Below, piece after piece: positions 53,055 through 60,906 of a DNA stretch of 64,000 nucleotides. Numbering within the stretch: position 1 is the stretch's first letter; each line of letters begins with the position of its first letter. The position numbers and the translations under genes were made by a program. Below the pieces are notes generated by a model. It did no database searches. It was not told the DNA's origin and worked only from the letters and a program-made list of their open reading frames with translations. The DNA is from a virus. The stretch is taken from the IMG/VR virus record IMGVR_UViG_3300042261_002385, positions 372,001 through 436,000 of that record; one strand, 5' to 3'.

Positions 53055-53807
53055 TTATATGATATTAAACCAACAGTATTGTTTATGCCAGTTTTGGGTA
53101 TGATTAAAGAAGTAACTTCCTGTTCTAGAGTTATCAATAAGTATTAGACCAGGTTGGTCTTGGTTATTTCCTCTACAAACTATAATTTTATCATCATCTA
53201 TTAATTCACTGAAATAGGTTTGTATTCCATTAAATTGATTTAGGGCATGATTTATATAAGGAGATGATTTTTTTCCATATATGATAGATGTAGCGGGTCC
53301 AATTCTTCCTTCCATACTAATTATACTTGAGCACATTTGTATCTTTGTAATTATTCTTCGATAATCTTGGTCAAAATCTCCGGTTAGTTTGACATCTAGT
53401 GATGACATTGGTCCATATGCAATTGATTTAGGAAGTTTAGTATTTTGGTTTAAGAAATCAATTACTTCATCTTTGAGTTTTTGGTAAGTCTCAAATTTTT
53501 TAGAAGTCAGTGTAAGTTTCATAATTTTTGGACTTATCACTTGATTTCCTGAACTACTTACTATTGAGTTATATTGTGAGCTTAAATCAACTGCTATTGA
53601 TGAAGTATTATTTTCTCTAAAATTGTTTAGTTCTTCAATCTTATCATCTAAAACAGCATCAACTACTAATTCTCTGTTTCGTTGTTTAATCTGTCTTTGA
53701 TATTCTTCTTCATCTTGTGATACCATATCAATATACATCAATTGAGCCGTTGGGTGACTCATTTGTTTATCTGAGTAGTTACAAATAGATTTAAGTTCGT
53801 CAATCAT
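53055..53807 (-). CDS. Unknown protein, possibly virion structural
   Basis: 250 residues. The C-terminal half has SIISMEGRIGPATSIIYGKK, DDDKIIVCRGNNQDQPGLIL and a Trp/Tyr-rich end. The G-x-x-(G/S)-N/T ... DK-V/I-I/V ... G layout loosely recalls the P-domain region of T4-type capsid or vertex proteins, but the protein is far too short for gp23 and I do not assign it. Ends 3 bases before the sorting-domain gene on the same strand. Confidence 0.72.
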   Translation of the reverse strand: MIDELKSICNYSDKQMSHPTAQLMYIDMVSQDEEEYQRQIKQRNRELVVDAVLDDKIEELNNFRENNTSSIAVDLSSQYNSIVSSSGNQVISPKIMKLTLTSKKFETYQKLKDEVIDFLNQNTKLPKSIAYGPMSSLDVKLTGDFDQDYRRIITKIQMCSSIISMEGRIGPATSIIYGKKSSPYINHALNQFNGIQTYFSELIDDDKIIVCRGNNQDQPGLILIDNSRTGSYFFNHTQNWHKQYCWFNII

Positions 53808-53809
53808 AA

Positions 53810-56260
53810 TTATCTTAATAATCTCACGCTACCCTGAAGTTCTCTTTTATCATCGTTTTTTGGAAGACCAAACTCGATAGTCCAGTTATAGATTCCATCA
53901 GGACAGATTTTATTATTATAAGTTCCATCCCATTTACCAGTAACATCAAAAGATTCCCATACCATTTCTCCCCATCTATTATACATAGTCATATGAAACT
54001 GATAGATATCAACTCCTGAAGTAATAATTGGAGAAAAGTATTGATTGTGTTCGTCTCCGTCTGGAGTAAATGAATTTGGAATATAAATTAATTCTTGTGG
54101 ACAAAGTTGAATAGTAACTGTTATATTTTGTGGATAAGATTGGCAGCCTAATTCCCAGCGAGTTGCTTGAAATAAAAACACACCTTCTTGATTCCAAGTT
54201 AAGTTAATTTGGTCTCCGATTAAGGTATCTCCAAAAGTTGACCATTCTGTATAACCTGGTTGTGAAAAAAGTGATACATAGGTATCAGTAATTGAGTCTC
54301 CTTCACATAGTTCGTGATACTCAGAATTAGTGATTTGACCATCAATTTGTATTGAGAATTGTGGACGTGGATTTACTTCAATTTGAGATGTTTGTGTAAA
54401 TTGACACCCTGATTGAATATAAGTATACGTTATGGTGTTTAGACCTGCTAATTGTGTTGTTGGACAGAACTGAGAATTTTGAACACCAACTCCTGAGAAT
54501 TGACCACCTACTGGTTGTGCAGATAATTGGACACAGTTATCATAGTCACAAAGTGGAAGAACTGGTGTGATTTGTGGAACGATATCTAAATCTACAATAG
54601 TAAATGTTTGTGGAGGTGAAAGACATCCAGTTACATCTTCTCCTATAACAGTTAAGGCATTTGGGTAAACACCACCAGCGACTCCTGTCACATCGAGTAA
54701 GATGTTTTGGGTTCCTTGACCAGAGATTGTTCCGATTGTTGAGGTCCAGTTATAGGTTAAGTTATTAAAAAGACTTGATGTTTGATAAGGGTTATTTGAA
54801 GAGTTAACACAAACTGTATCACTTCCTATTATTGGGTTTATTATAACTTGTGGTGGATCTGTTAAGGTAACGGTTCCAGTTGCTTGGCATCCATTAGCAT
54901 CGGTTACTACAACACTAAAGTTTCCTTGGCAAAGACCAGTTGCAGTTTGTCCAGTTTGATTATCAGACCAAAGATAAGTGTAGGGTGCAATACCTGCTAC
55001 TGGATTTACCACGGCTTGTCCATCACAGTAACTGTAGCAAAGTGGATTAGTTCCTGTAACTGGTGGTTGTGGAAGTGCTGCTGGTTCAACAATAGTGGCC
55101 AATCCTTGATAGCTACAACCAGATGCGTCCTGGAGTGTGAAGTTATAGTTTCCAGCACAAAGACCATTTTGTGTTAGTGAGTTTCCGACTAAACCAGGCC
55201 AACTTATAGTTATTGGAGCAGTTCCACCTATTGGAGTTACAATTATCTGACAAGTGCAATCACCATTACAAAGTGGATTCGTTATTTGAACTCCTGGAGG
55301 TGGTAGATTCGGGGTTGGAGTCACTAAAATAGTGTCTGGTCCTAAGTTTCCAGCTCCAGCATTACATTGAGACCAGCCTAGATTACAAGTTGGATAAACA
55401 AATTGACAAGTGTATTGAGTTGGTCCATTTGGAGTTACCGTGATTTGAGGTCCGGTTCCGATTGGAATTGGATTTCCAACTTGAAACCAAGTTAATGTAG
55501 GTGTCACTTGTGGACCTGATGGTGTCCATCTGTAAGCGTTGTTCTGAGTTGTCCACTGAGTTGAGTTTCTACCTGGAACAGTCACGGCTGCGGATCCTAA
55601 AAGGTTATGAACACCTTGAACTGCGGTTCCGCCAGCCCATTGTGGACAGTTTGGTTTATTTTGAATATGATTTTCGATTACGTTTGTAGATTCGTAAATT
55701 ACAATATGGAAAGTTCCTAATAGGTTAGTGCAAGAAAACATAGGAACGTTTATCCAACTAACAATTAATCTACGACATGGAGCTACGCCTTGAACTTGAT
55801 AACGGACTAAACCTCCGATACCTGGATTCCAGTCTTGCCACGGTCCCATAATACAATTCTTAGGTGTTAAGGCGTTTCCTGTTGGAATTGGATTTGATGT
55901 AAAAGTTGTTGGTTGACCAGCGCTAAATGAAATCCAACCGTTTGAACCTATCCAGAATTGTGTATACGTGTTTCCATAGTAACAGAAAGTAAAACCAATG
56001 TTAAATGGTCCAGATTGAGAGTCATCTCCTAAAGCAACAGTAGTTCCGGCATTGGGTTGACCGACAAATGGTATGTTAGTAACGGTATAGTTTGTGGTTT
56101 GATTTGGATTAGAACCAGGTCCACACTGAGAAAGGTCAGCTGTTAAAGTAGTTTGTGTTACTCCACAAGGTAGAGTTACATCTGGTCCTAAATAAGGACA
56201 ATATTGACCAAATGTGAATTGGGCAAAGATAAGGCTTAAAAAAATTATTAGGTTTCTCAT
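53810..56260 (-). CDS. Secreted SprB-repeat protein with type B type IX sorting domain
   Basis: 816 residues. Signal peptide MRNLIIFLSLIFAQFTFG. The N-terminal ~230 residues are a beta domain with many Cys. Residues ~330-470 contain two SprB-type repeats (NPLCNGDCTCQIIVTPIGG; NPLCYSYCDGQAVVNPVAG...YTYLWSDNQTG; VVVTDANGCQATGTVTLTDP). Ig-like segments follow, then a C-terminal ~90-residue gliding-motility-type domain: YIPNSFTPDGDEHNQYFSP, MYNRWGEMVWES and WDGTYNNKICPDGIYNWTI. This is the type B (CHU_C) T9SS signal of Bacteroidetes surface adhesins. The phage therefore appears to put a SprB-like protein on the host surface via the host's machinery. GC content and Pro/Thr/Gly-rich codons differ from neighbours. 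Confidence 0.93.
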   Translation of the reverse strand: MRNLIIFLSLIFAQFTFGQYCPYLGPDVTLPCGVTQTTLTADLSQCGPGSNPNQTTNYTVTNIPFVGQPNAGTTVALGDDSQSGPFNIGFTFCYYGNTYTQFWIGSNGWISFSAGQPTTFTSNPIPTGNALTPKNCIMGPWQDWNPGIGGLVRYQVQGVAPCRRLIVSWINVPMFSCTNLLGTFHIVIYESTNVIENHIQNKPNCPQWAGGTAVQGVHNLLGSAAVTVPGRNSTQWTTQNNAYRWTPSGPQVTPTLTWFQVGNPIPIGTGPQITVTPNGPTQYTCQFVYPTCNLGWSQCNAGAGNLGPDTILVTPTPNLPPPGVQITNPLCNGDCTCQIIVTPIGGTAPITISWPGLVGNSLTQNGLCAGNYNFTLQDASGCSYQGLATIVEPAALPQPPVTGTNPLCYSYCDGQAVVNPVAGIAPYTYLWSDNQTGQTATGLCQGNFSVVVTDANGCQATGTVTLTDPPQVIINPIIGSDTVCVNSSNNPYQTSSLFNNLTYNWTSTIGTISGQGTQNILLDVTGVAGGVYPNALTVIGEDVTGCLSPPQTFTIVDLDIVPQITPVLPLCDYDNCVQLSAQPVGGQFSGVGVQNSQFCPTTQLAGLNTITYTYIQSGCQFTQTSQIEVNPRPQFSIQIDGQITNSEYHELCEGDSITDTYVSLFSQPGYTEWSTFGDTLIGDQINLTWNQEGVFLFQATRWELGCQSYPQNITVTIQLCPQELIYIPNSFTPDGDEHNQYFSPIITSGVDIYQFHMTMYNRWGEMVWESFDVTGKWDGTYNNKICPDGIYNWTIEFGLPKNDDKRELQGSVRLLR

Positions 56261-56405
56261 AAATTATGATATGGTTTTTTTTAAAAAAAGTTTATTACGG
56301 TATATATTGATAAGTTGTTTGTGAATTATCGTAAATAGATAAAAGATTAGCAAACTTATTAACTGGATTAGCAACCAAAATATTTGATAATTTAGATAAA
56401 TTCCT

Positions 56406-56430
56406 TATCTTTGTATTATAAATCACTACA
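56406..56430 (+). promoter_or_regulatory. Host-type promoter TATCTTTG with leader AATCACTACA
   Basis: -33 TTTG at 56383-56386, 19-base spacing, -7 TATCTTTG at 56406-56413, leader element at 56421-56430, ATG 56443. Confidence 0.8.
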
Positions 56431-56442
56431 AAAACAACACTT

Positions 56443-57129
56443 ATGACATACGATATTAACAAGCGTTTCGAATTTTTAAATCAACTAACAGGACTTGTTG
56501 TTGATGGAATTACTCCATCTTTGATAGTTACTGGTGAAGGTGGACTTGGTAAAACTCACTCAGTTATGCAAACTATCCGTCAGAAGCACGTTCCTGACCA
56601 CGAATTTATAGTGTTTAAAGGATATTCTACCGCTCGAGGTCTTTACAATACTCTTTTTGATAATAATGGTAAAGTTATTGTTTTTGACGACTGTGATTCT
56701 ATTTTAGAGGACAGAGTGGCACTTAACATTTTAAAGTCGGCTCTTGACTCTTATGAGAAAAGAACAATTTCTTGGATGTCACGTATGGCAAGAAATGACG
56801 AGTATCCACAACAATTTGATTTCAAAGGTCAAGTCATTTTTATCTCAAATAAAAATATGGATTCTATTGATGATGCGATTTTGAGTCGTTCACTTACAGT
56901 AGACCTTTCAATGACTTCTGTAGAAAAAATTCAACGAATGAGTTTTATCTTACCGAATATTTTACCGGACTATGATTTAGATATCAAACAAGAGGCTTTA
57001 GAGTTCTTGAATCAAAAGAAGGATGATGTTAATTTGAATCTACGTAGTTTGATTATTACTTCTAAATTAAGAGCGGCTTATCCTGAAAACTGGAAAGACT
57101 TAGCCAATTATATGATTACTACTAAATAA
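56443..57129 (+). CDS. AAA-type ATPase
   Basis: 228 residues. LIVTGEGGLGKTHSVM (Walker A), KVIVFDDCDSIL (Walker B), QVIFISNKN (sensor 1) and DDAILSRSLTVDL (arginine-finger region). It resembles the minimal phage AAA ATPases related to clamp-loader and Orc/CDC6-type folds. No nuclease or protease domain is fused. Monocistronic between a host-type promoter and a terminator, so probably early. Role unknown; it could remodel DNA-protein complexes. Confidence 0.88.
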   Translation: MTYDINKRFEFLNQLTGLVVDGITPSLIVTGEGGLGKTHSVMQTIRQKHVPDHEFIVFKGYSTARGLYNTLFDNNGKVIVFDDCDSILEDRVALNILKSALDSYEKRTISWMSRMARNDEYPQQFDFKGQVIFISNKNMDSIDDAILSRSLTVDLSMTSVEKIQRMSFILPNILPDYDLDIKQEALEFLNQKKDDVNLNLRSLIITSKLRAAYPENWKDLANYMITTK

Positions 57130-57141
57130 TCTGTAACAAAA

Positions 57142-57168
57142 AACCCACTCAATCGAGTGGGTTTTTTT
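57142..57168 (+). terminator. Rho-independent terminator
   Basis: AACCCACTC-AATC-GAGTGGGTT followed by T7, after the ATPase gene. Confidence 0.92.
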
Positions 57169-57193
57169 CTATGTTAGTAAAATAAAATTATTA

Positions 57194-57772
57194 TCAAAAA
57201 GGTGAAAGTTTATGACGTGAGGGGTTTAAATTTTTACCACTTCCTGCTACAGCGGACAAGCATTTCCAACATATCGCAGCTGCGAAAGTAATAATAGCTC
57301 CGGCTAAAACACCAATACCTAATCCAGTTCCTAATAAAGCAAGTAAAGTAACGATGGCTCCTCCAATAGTGATTGCTGCTGAACTTAACCAACCTATCAT
57401 TTTCAAGAATTCAACTGCACTCATACCTAAAATTTCTTCAGTAATTAACGTATAGTTTTCTTTTAATACCGGTTGTAATTTTTTCTCGTCAGTTGGTGGA
57501 ACATAATTTTTTAATTTTTCATAACAATCTTTTATGTCTTCTATACCAACTTTTTCGGATACTATTTTACAAGCAGCATTGAATTTATCGGCATATTTCT
57601 CCATTACCTCTTTAGCCTTCTCCATACCTTCGCGGTAAGATCCTGTTAGTTTATCCCAGAGGTTTTTAAGACTATTTTTTAGTGAGTCCCACCACTCACC
57701 CAATCTGCTAAATAATCCTTCTTCTTCATTAATGGAATAAGAAAAACTTTCGAATGATTTGACGTATTTCAT
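57194..57772 (-). CDS. Leader-bearing protein with Gly-rich membrane helices
   Basis: 192 residues. Leader MKYVKSFESFSYSINEEE (I-N-E site). Two helical charged regions (WWDSLKNSLKNLWDKL; AKEVMEKYADKFNAACKIV) follow. Then come hydrophobic Gly/Ala-rich helices (IGWLSSAAITIGGAIVTLLA, LLGTGLGIGVLAGAIITFAA) of glycine-zipper type, and a short basic tail. A packaged protein able to insert in membranes would suit DNA ejection across the inner membrane; inference. Late-type promoter upstream (57791-57800). Confidence 0.8.
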   Translation of the reverse strand: MKYVKSFESFSYSINEEEGLFSRLGEWWDSLKNSLKNLWDKLTGSYREGMEKAKEVMEKYADKFNAACKIVSEKVGIEDIKDCYEKLKNYVPPTDEKKLQPVLKENYTLITEEILGMSAVEFLKMIGWLSSAAITIGGAIVTLLALLGTGLGIGVLAGAIITFAAAICWKCLSAVAGSGKNLNPSRHKLSPF

Positions 57773-57790
57773 TTTATTTAATATTTTTTT

Positions 57791-57800
57791 TATATATTAA
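57791..57800 (-). promoter_or_regulatory. Late-type promoter motif TTAATATATA (minus)
   Basis: Minus strand TTAATATATAAAAAAAATATT, 18 bases before ATG 57772. Confidence 0.65.
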
Positions 57801-57973
57801 GTGACAAAAATGTTTTTTTTACCGATTTTTCAACTGTTTTTTTTTGTTTGACTTAATTAATGTATAGTCTAATGAGGATATATCTTAAACTCTACTCACG
57901 GTGATAAAAAGAAAAATGATAGAACCAGAATTCAAAGAATCGGTGATTACTTTCGAATCGGTGAGATTTTAGA

Positions 57974-58195
57974 CTAATCTTCAGTCCAGTTTTCGGGGTC
58001 TATCAAATCACCTTCATCAATCAAATCCATTTTTATATAGATAAACACTTGATTGTGTTCTTTAATGAATTTTAGTTCATCGTAGTAGTTGAATTCTTTT
58101 TCTGCACGTTTTTTCCAATAATCATAAACGCCATCAAAGTCTTTGTTAAAAGAAGTTGCTTTTACTTTACCAATTTTTTTGAGTCTTAGTTCCAT
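57974..58195 (-). CDS. Small unknown protein
   Basis: 73 residues, MELRLKKIGKVKATSFNKDF..., charged, acidic end (DEGDLIDPENWTED). Last gene of a four-gene minus-strand operon (58847-57974), overlapping the upstream gene by 29 bases. No domain. Confidence 0.7.
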   Translation of the reverse strand: MELRLKKIGKVKATSFNKDFDGVYDYWKKRAEKEFNYYDELKFIKEHNQVFIYIKMDLIDEGDLIDPENWTED

Positions 58196-58424
58196 TTATC
58201 AGCTGTTCTATTTTATAGTCTCTTTTATTTATTATTTTTTCATTTAATACATTTTCTAAAACTAATTCTAGGTCAGCTGCAAGTGAGTCTATTTTTATTG
58301 TGAAGATTTCACCATCAAATGTATCTTTTAAGGTATATGATGGTAGAAATGTGGTTGAGTGGTAAGATATAGGTAGATGATTTTGGAATCTACCACTAAA
58401 TTTTTTAAGTAATTTATCAATCAT
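58167..58424 (-). CDS. Small protein with internal form of the shared C-terminal motif
   Basis: 85 residues. IDKLLKKFSGRFQNHLPISY..., then EKIINKRDYKIEQLINGTKTQKNW: the motif KRDYKIEQLI followed by 8 extra residues encoded in the overlap with the next gene. Function unknown. Confidence 0.7.
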   Translation of the reverse strand: MIDKLLKKFSGRFQNHLPISYHSTTFLPSYTLKDTFDGEIFTIKIDSLAADLELVLENVLNEKIINKRDYKIEQLINGTKTQKNW

Positions 58425-58435
58425 TTAATCTGATA

Positions 58436-58654
58436 TTAATTAAGTAGTTTATTTAATAGTTGTTCTCTATGAGATCTAAGATTTCTCCTATAAGAGTCTA
58501 AAATTATTACTTCAATTTCTTTTTCTGTGATGAGAAAACCATGATGCATATCTTGTATTATTTCAGGTGACAGGTCAAGTTTTACTCCTTTGTAATATGC
58601 TTGAGTAAGACCATCTGGTTCTTTAATCCATTTTATCTCGTCTTTCTCTATCAT
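58436..58654 (-). CDS. Small protein with shared C-terminal motif
   Basis: 72 residues, MIEKDEIKWIKEPDGLTQAY..., ends RSHREQLLNKLLN. It is similar in layout to the next upstream gene product (a beta part with 'xxYYKGVKLDLSPEIIQDM'), suggesting tandem duplication. Overlaps the 58623 gene by 32 bases. Confidence 0.72.
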   Translation of the reverse strand: MIEKDEIKWIKEPDGLTQAYYKGVKLDLSPEIIQDMHHGFLITEKEIEVIILDSYRRNLRSHREQLLNKLLN

Positions 58655-58847
58655 TTAGTATTTGTTCTAATTGTTTATCTCTTATTTGATCTAATTCTTT
58701 TTTATAGTAGAACATAATAATAGATTCTGCTTTCATATCTGTTTGAATGACATAGTCTTGAACATTTTGACGAGTGACTTTAAGTTTTATATCGTCATAG
58801 AAAACTTCTTCGCCTTTAAATATTAGGAGTTCTTTGTTAAATTTCAT
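58623..58847 (-). CDS. Small protein with shared C-terminal motif
   Basis: 74 residues. LLIFKGEEVFYDDIKLKVTR - QNVQDYVIQTDMKAESIIMF..., then QIRDKQLEQILNDRERRDKMD: motif RDKQLEQIL plus a 10-residue extension lying in the overlap with the next gene. Parallel to 58436. First gene of the operon, with an AATATATAAAA motif upstream on the minus strand. Confidence 0.72.
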   Translation of the reverse strand: MKFNKELLIFKGEEVFYDDIKLKVTRQNVQDYVIQTDMKAESIIMFYYKKELDQIRDKQLEQILNDRERRDKMD

Positions 58848-58950
58848 ACTTTTTATATATTTTGCTCATTTTTTGTTGTTAAATTTTGTTTCTAAATTTT
58901 AACATAATCATATAAAACCGTTGATAATAAAGGGTTTCATAAAAAATAGC

Positions 58951-58958
58951 TATTTTTG
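58951..58958 (+). promoter_or_regulatory. Possible host-type -7 box TATTTTTG
   Basis: TATTTTTG fits TAnnTTTG, 15 bases before ATG 58974; no good -33 element. Confidence 0.45.
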
Positions 58959-58973
58959 AATTATATATACAAA

Positions 58974-59192
58974 ATGATTAGAAGGATTATATCGTGGTAT
59001 AAAATCTGGATATTAAAAAGAGAAATAAAGTCAATTCAAGTAGAAATTGATGAGTATTATCTTACGCTATTAGCCCGTAATGATGAATTTCATAAGGTCA
59101 TAGACATAGACAAACACTTTCAGAGAGTTGTTAAACTAAGAGACGTTGAAAGACGTGAGTTAGAAAGACAGATTGAATCTCTTAAAAGGTAG
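58974..59192 (+). CDS. Small basic coiled-coil protein
   Basis: 72 residues from ATG 58974 (an upstream frame extension lies within the promoter). Aromatic-basic N-terminus (MIRRIISWYKIWILKREIKS), then a long charged helix (RVVKLRDVERRELERQIESL). Possibly membrane-associated. No family. Confidence 0.68.
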   Translation: MIRRIISWYKIWILKREIKSIQVEIDEYYLTLLARNDEFHKVIDIDKHFQRVVKLRDVERRELERQIESLKR

Positions 59193-59256
59193 TTAAAACT
59201 TCTCTTTTTAATTAAGTAATCAATTTCACTTAAATTGTTTACCCTAAATTTGTGCC

Positions 59257-60906
59257 TTAAATTTTAGTTACGAGATTTTCTACAATTTGGAGACCTCTTA
59301 TTATTTTTGAATAATAATCATTTACTCTCCAATTTCTCAAATATTGACAAGCTCTTTCACCAGTATCTTGACCTAAATAATCTATGAAATTTGATAAATT
59401 ATCTAAACCGTAAGTGCTATTAGAAAAGAAGTTTGATAGACTTATCATTTTTTGACGAGCTATTTCTAAATCTTCTATGGTATTAAATTCACCAGACATT
59501 AGTCTTGTATAGAACTTTTGACTTATTCTTTCTAAACTTTCAACAATTGGTAAATATTTGTTTTCAGTTTCTTCACTGTCGGATTTTAGAATTTTTTTAA
59601 CAGTTTCTAAATTTTTAGTGATTCTAGTAGTTCTTTCAGCTGCTCTTTTGTAAAGGTCTTTGATTCTATTATTAATTTGATTAATGCAGTATTCTTTATT
59701 ACTTTCGTCTTCAGTAGACATCATATCATAATAAAGTTCTGATATTGATCCAAAATAGTTTTGATATCTTGAAGCTGATTCTAAGACAAACATTGACCAT
59801 CTACCACCAACTCCTCTAGATACTAAATTTTTGATATTAGACACATCGCCTATGATGTCAGCTTTAAGTGCAATTTGAGTAAGATATCTTTCAATATTTT
59901 GTTTTCTAACATCATCATCACTAACTACTAATCTGCTGCCAGATTTAAGTTCTTCTCTTTCATCTTTTATTTCACTTCTACGTTGATACTCACCCGACTT
60001 TAATTTATTTAAGTCTAACACTAAGGCAAAATGAGCATCTTTTATAGTAGATTCTACATTTGTTCCAGTATATGATTTAAAGTATTGGTTTAGTCCAACA
60101 TTCCACTCGTAAGGATCTACGGCATCTTTATCATCATCATCATCACCTTCTTCTTTTTCTTTAAGAACACAAATTCTGTTAAAATCTCCACCAGATACAT
60201 TCCAAGAGTATCTTCCATAACTTCTCCAAGCACTACCATTTGGTGATCCACCGTCGAACCTGTCTTGAATACAGAATACTTCTCCACCACTTTGAAAAAT
60301 CGTTGCAATTACATCTGGATCTCTATCATGTGCTGCAATTGTAACTTTTGTCAAGTGTGGTAGACTACGGAGAGTTCTTACTCCATTTGAATCAGGTAAC
60401 AGGGTAGATACTACTTTATATTTTTGCAAAGATTTTGATTTAGATGCTACGCTTCTAAGAACTCCATCAACTCCAGTTTGTGTGATGAATTTACCATCTG
60501 ATGAAAACCAGAATTTAATTATTTTTACCTCTGGTTGTTGTGGTTCTTTTCCAGATCCATCACAATGGGGACAATCAACGATTCTAGTTCTTTGACCCCA
60601 CATACGTGCTAATTTACCTGATTTACAAACCTCACCTTCAACACCGTGTTGTCTGAATGCGGTTTTAGAAGTCATTTTACAAGGTTCATCTTTAGGTTCA
60701 AATTTAACATTTAGTGCCTTTTTGAAAGGTAAGTATTCAAACATATCATCTGAAAACTGAGATAGTGGAAAATCGTAACTGCGAGCTAATTTTTCGAGTG
60801 TATTAATGAATCTTTGTTTAGATTCAGAATTTATATATCCTAAAATTTTAGTTAATTTAACTGATTCAAATGCTTCGAAAAGTTTGAGATATTTTAATTG
60901 TCTCAT
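59257..60906 (-). CDS. Large leader-bearing protein with Cys-rich motif
   Basis: 549 residues. Leader MRQLKYLKLFEAFESV (L-F-E). Residues ~70-125 hold cysteines at CKMTSK, VCKSGKL and DCPHCDGSGKE, the last being DnaJ-zinc-finger-like (CxxCxGxG). The middle has LRSLPHLTKVTIAAHDRDPD and GDDDDDKD. The C-terminal ~250 residues are helical. Probably a large internal head protein by leader. Overlaps the upstream leader gene by 4 bases. Activity unknown. Confidence 0.8.
   Translation of the reverse strand: MRQLKYLKLFEAFESVKLTKILGYINSESKQRFINTLEKLARSYDFPLSQFSDDMFEYLPFKKALNVKFEPKDEPCKMTSKTAFRQHGVEGEVCKSGKLARMWGQRTRIVDCPHCDGSGKEPQQPEVKIIKFWFSSDGKFITQTGVDGVLRSVASKSKSLQKYKVVSTLLPDSNGVRTLRSLPHLTKVTIAAHDRDPDVIATIFQSGGEVFCIQDRFDGGSPNGSAWRSYGRYSWNVSGGDFNRICVLKEKEEGDDDDDKDAVDPYEWNVGLNQYFKSYTGTNVESTIKDAHFALVLDLNKLKSGEYQRRSEIKDEREELKSGSRLVVSDDDVRKQNIERYLTQIALKADIIGDVSNIKNLVSRGVGGRWSMFVLESASRYQNYFGSISELYYDMMSTEDESNKEYCINQINNRIKDLYKRAAERTTRITKNLETVKKILKSDSEETENKYLPIVESLERISQKFYTRLMSGEFNTIEDLEIARQKMISLSNFFSNSTYGLDNLSNFIDYLGQDTGERACQYLRNWRVNDYYSKIIRGLQIVENLVTKI

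Noticed and set aside
53055-53807. Assignment of the 250-residue protein as major capsid or vertex protein
   Set aside because: Only a loose local resemblance and far too short; left as unknown.
54009-55689. Open frames inside the 816-residue sorting-domain gene (54009-54197, 54884-55177, 55501-55689)
   Set aside because: Shadows of the long gene; low-complexity translations without family resemblance.
57901-57972. 23-codon frame starting GTG at 57901
   Set aside because: Too short, no promoter, and its sequence contains a local direct repeat GAATCGGTGA rather than protein-like features.
59245-59252. TAAATTTG box near 59245
   Set aside because: It points into the 3' end of the 59257 gene with no downstream gene; probably chance in AT-rich DNA.
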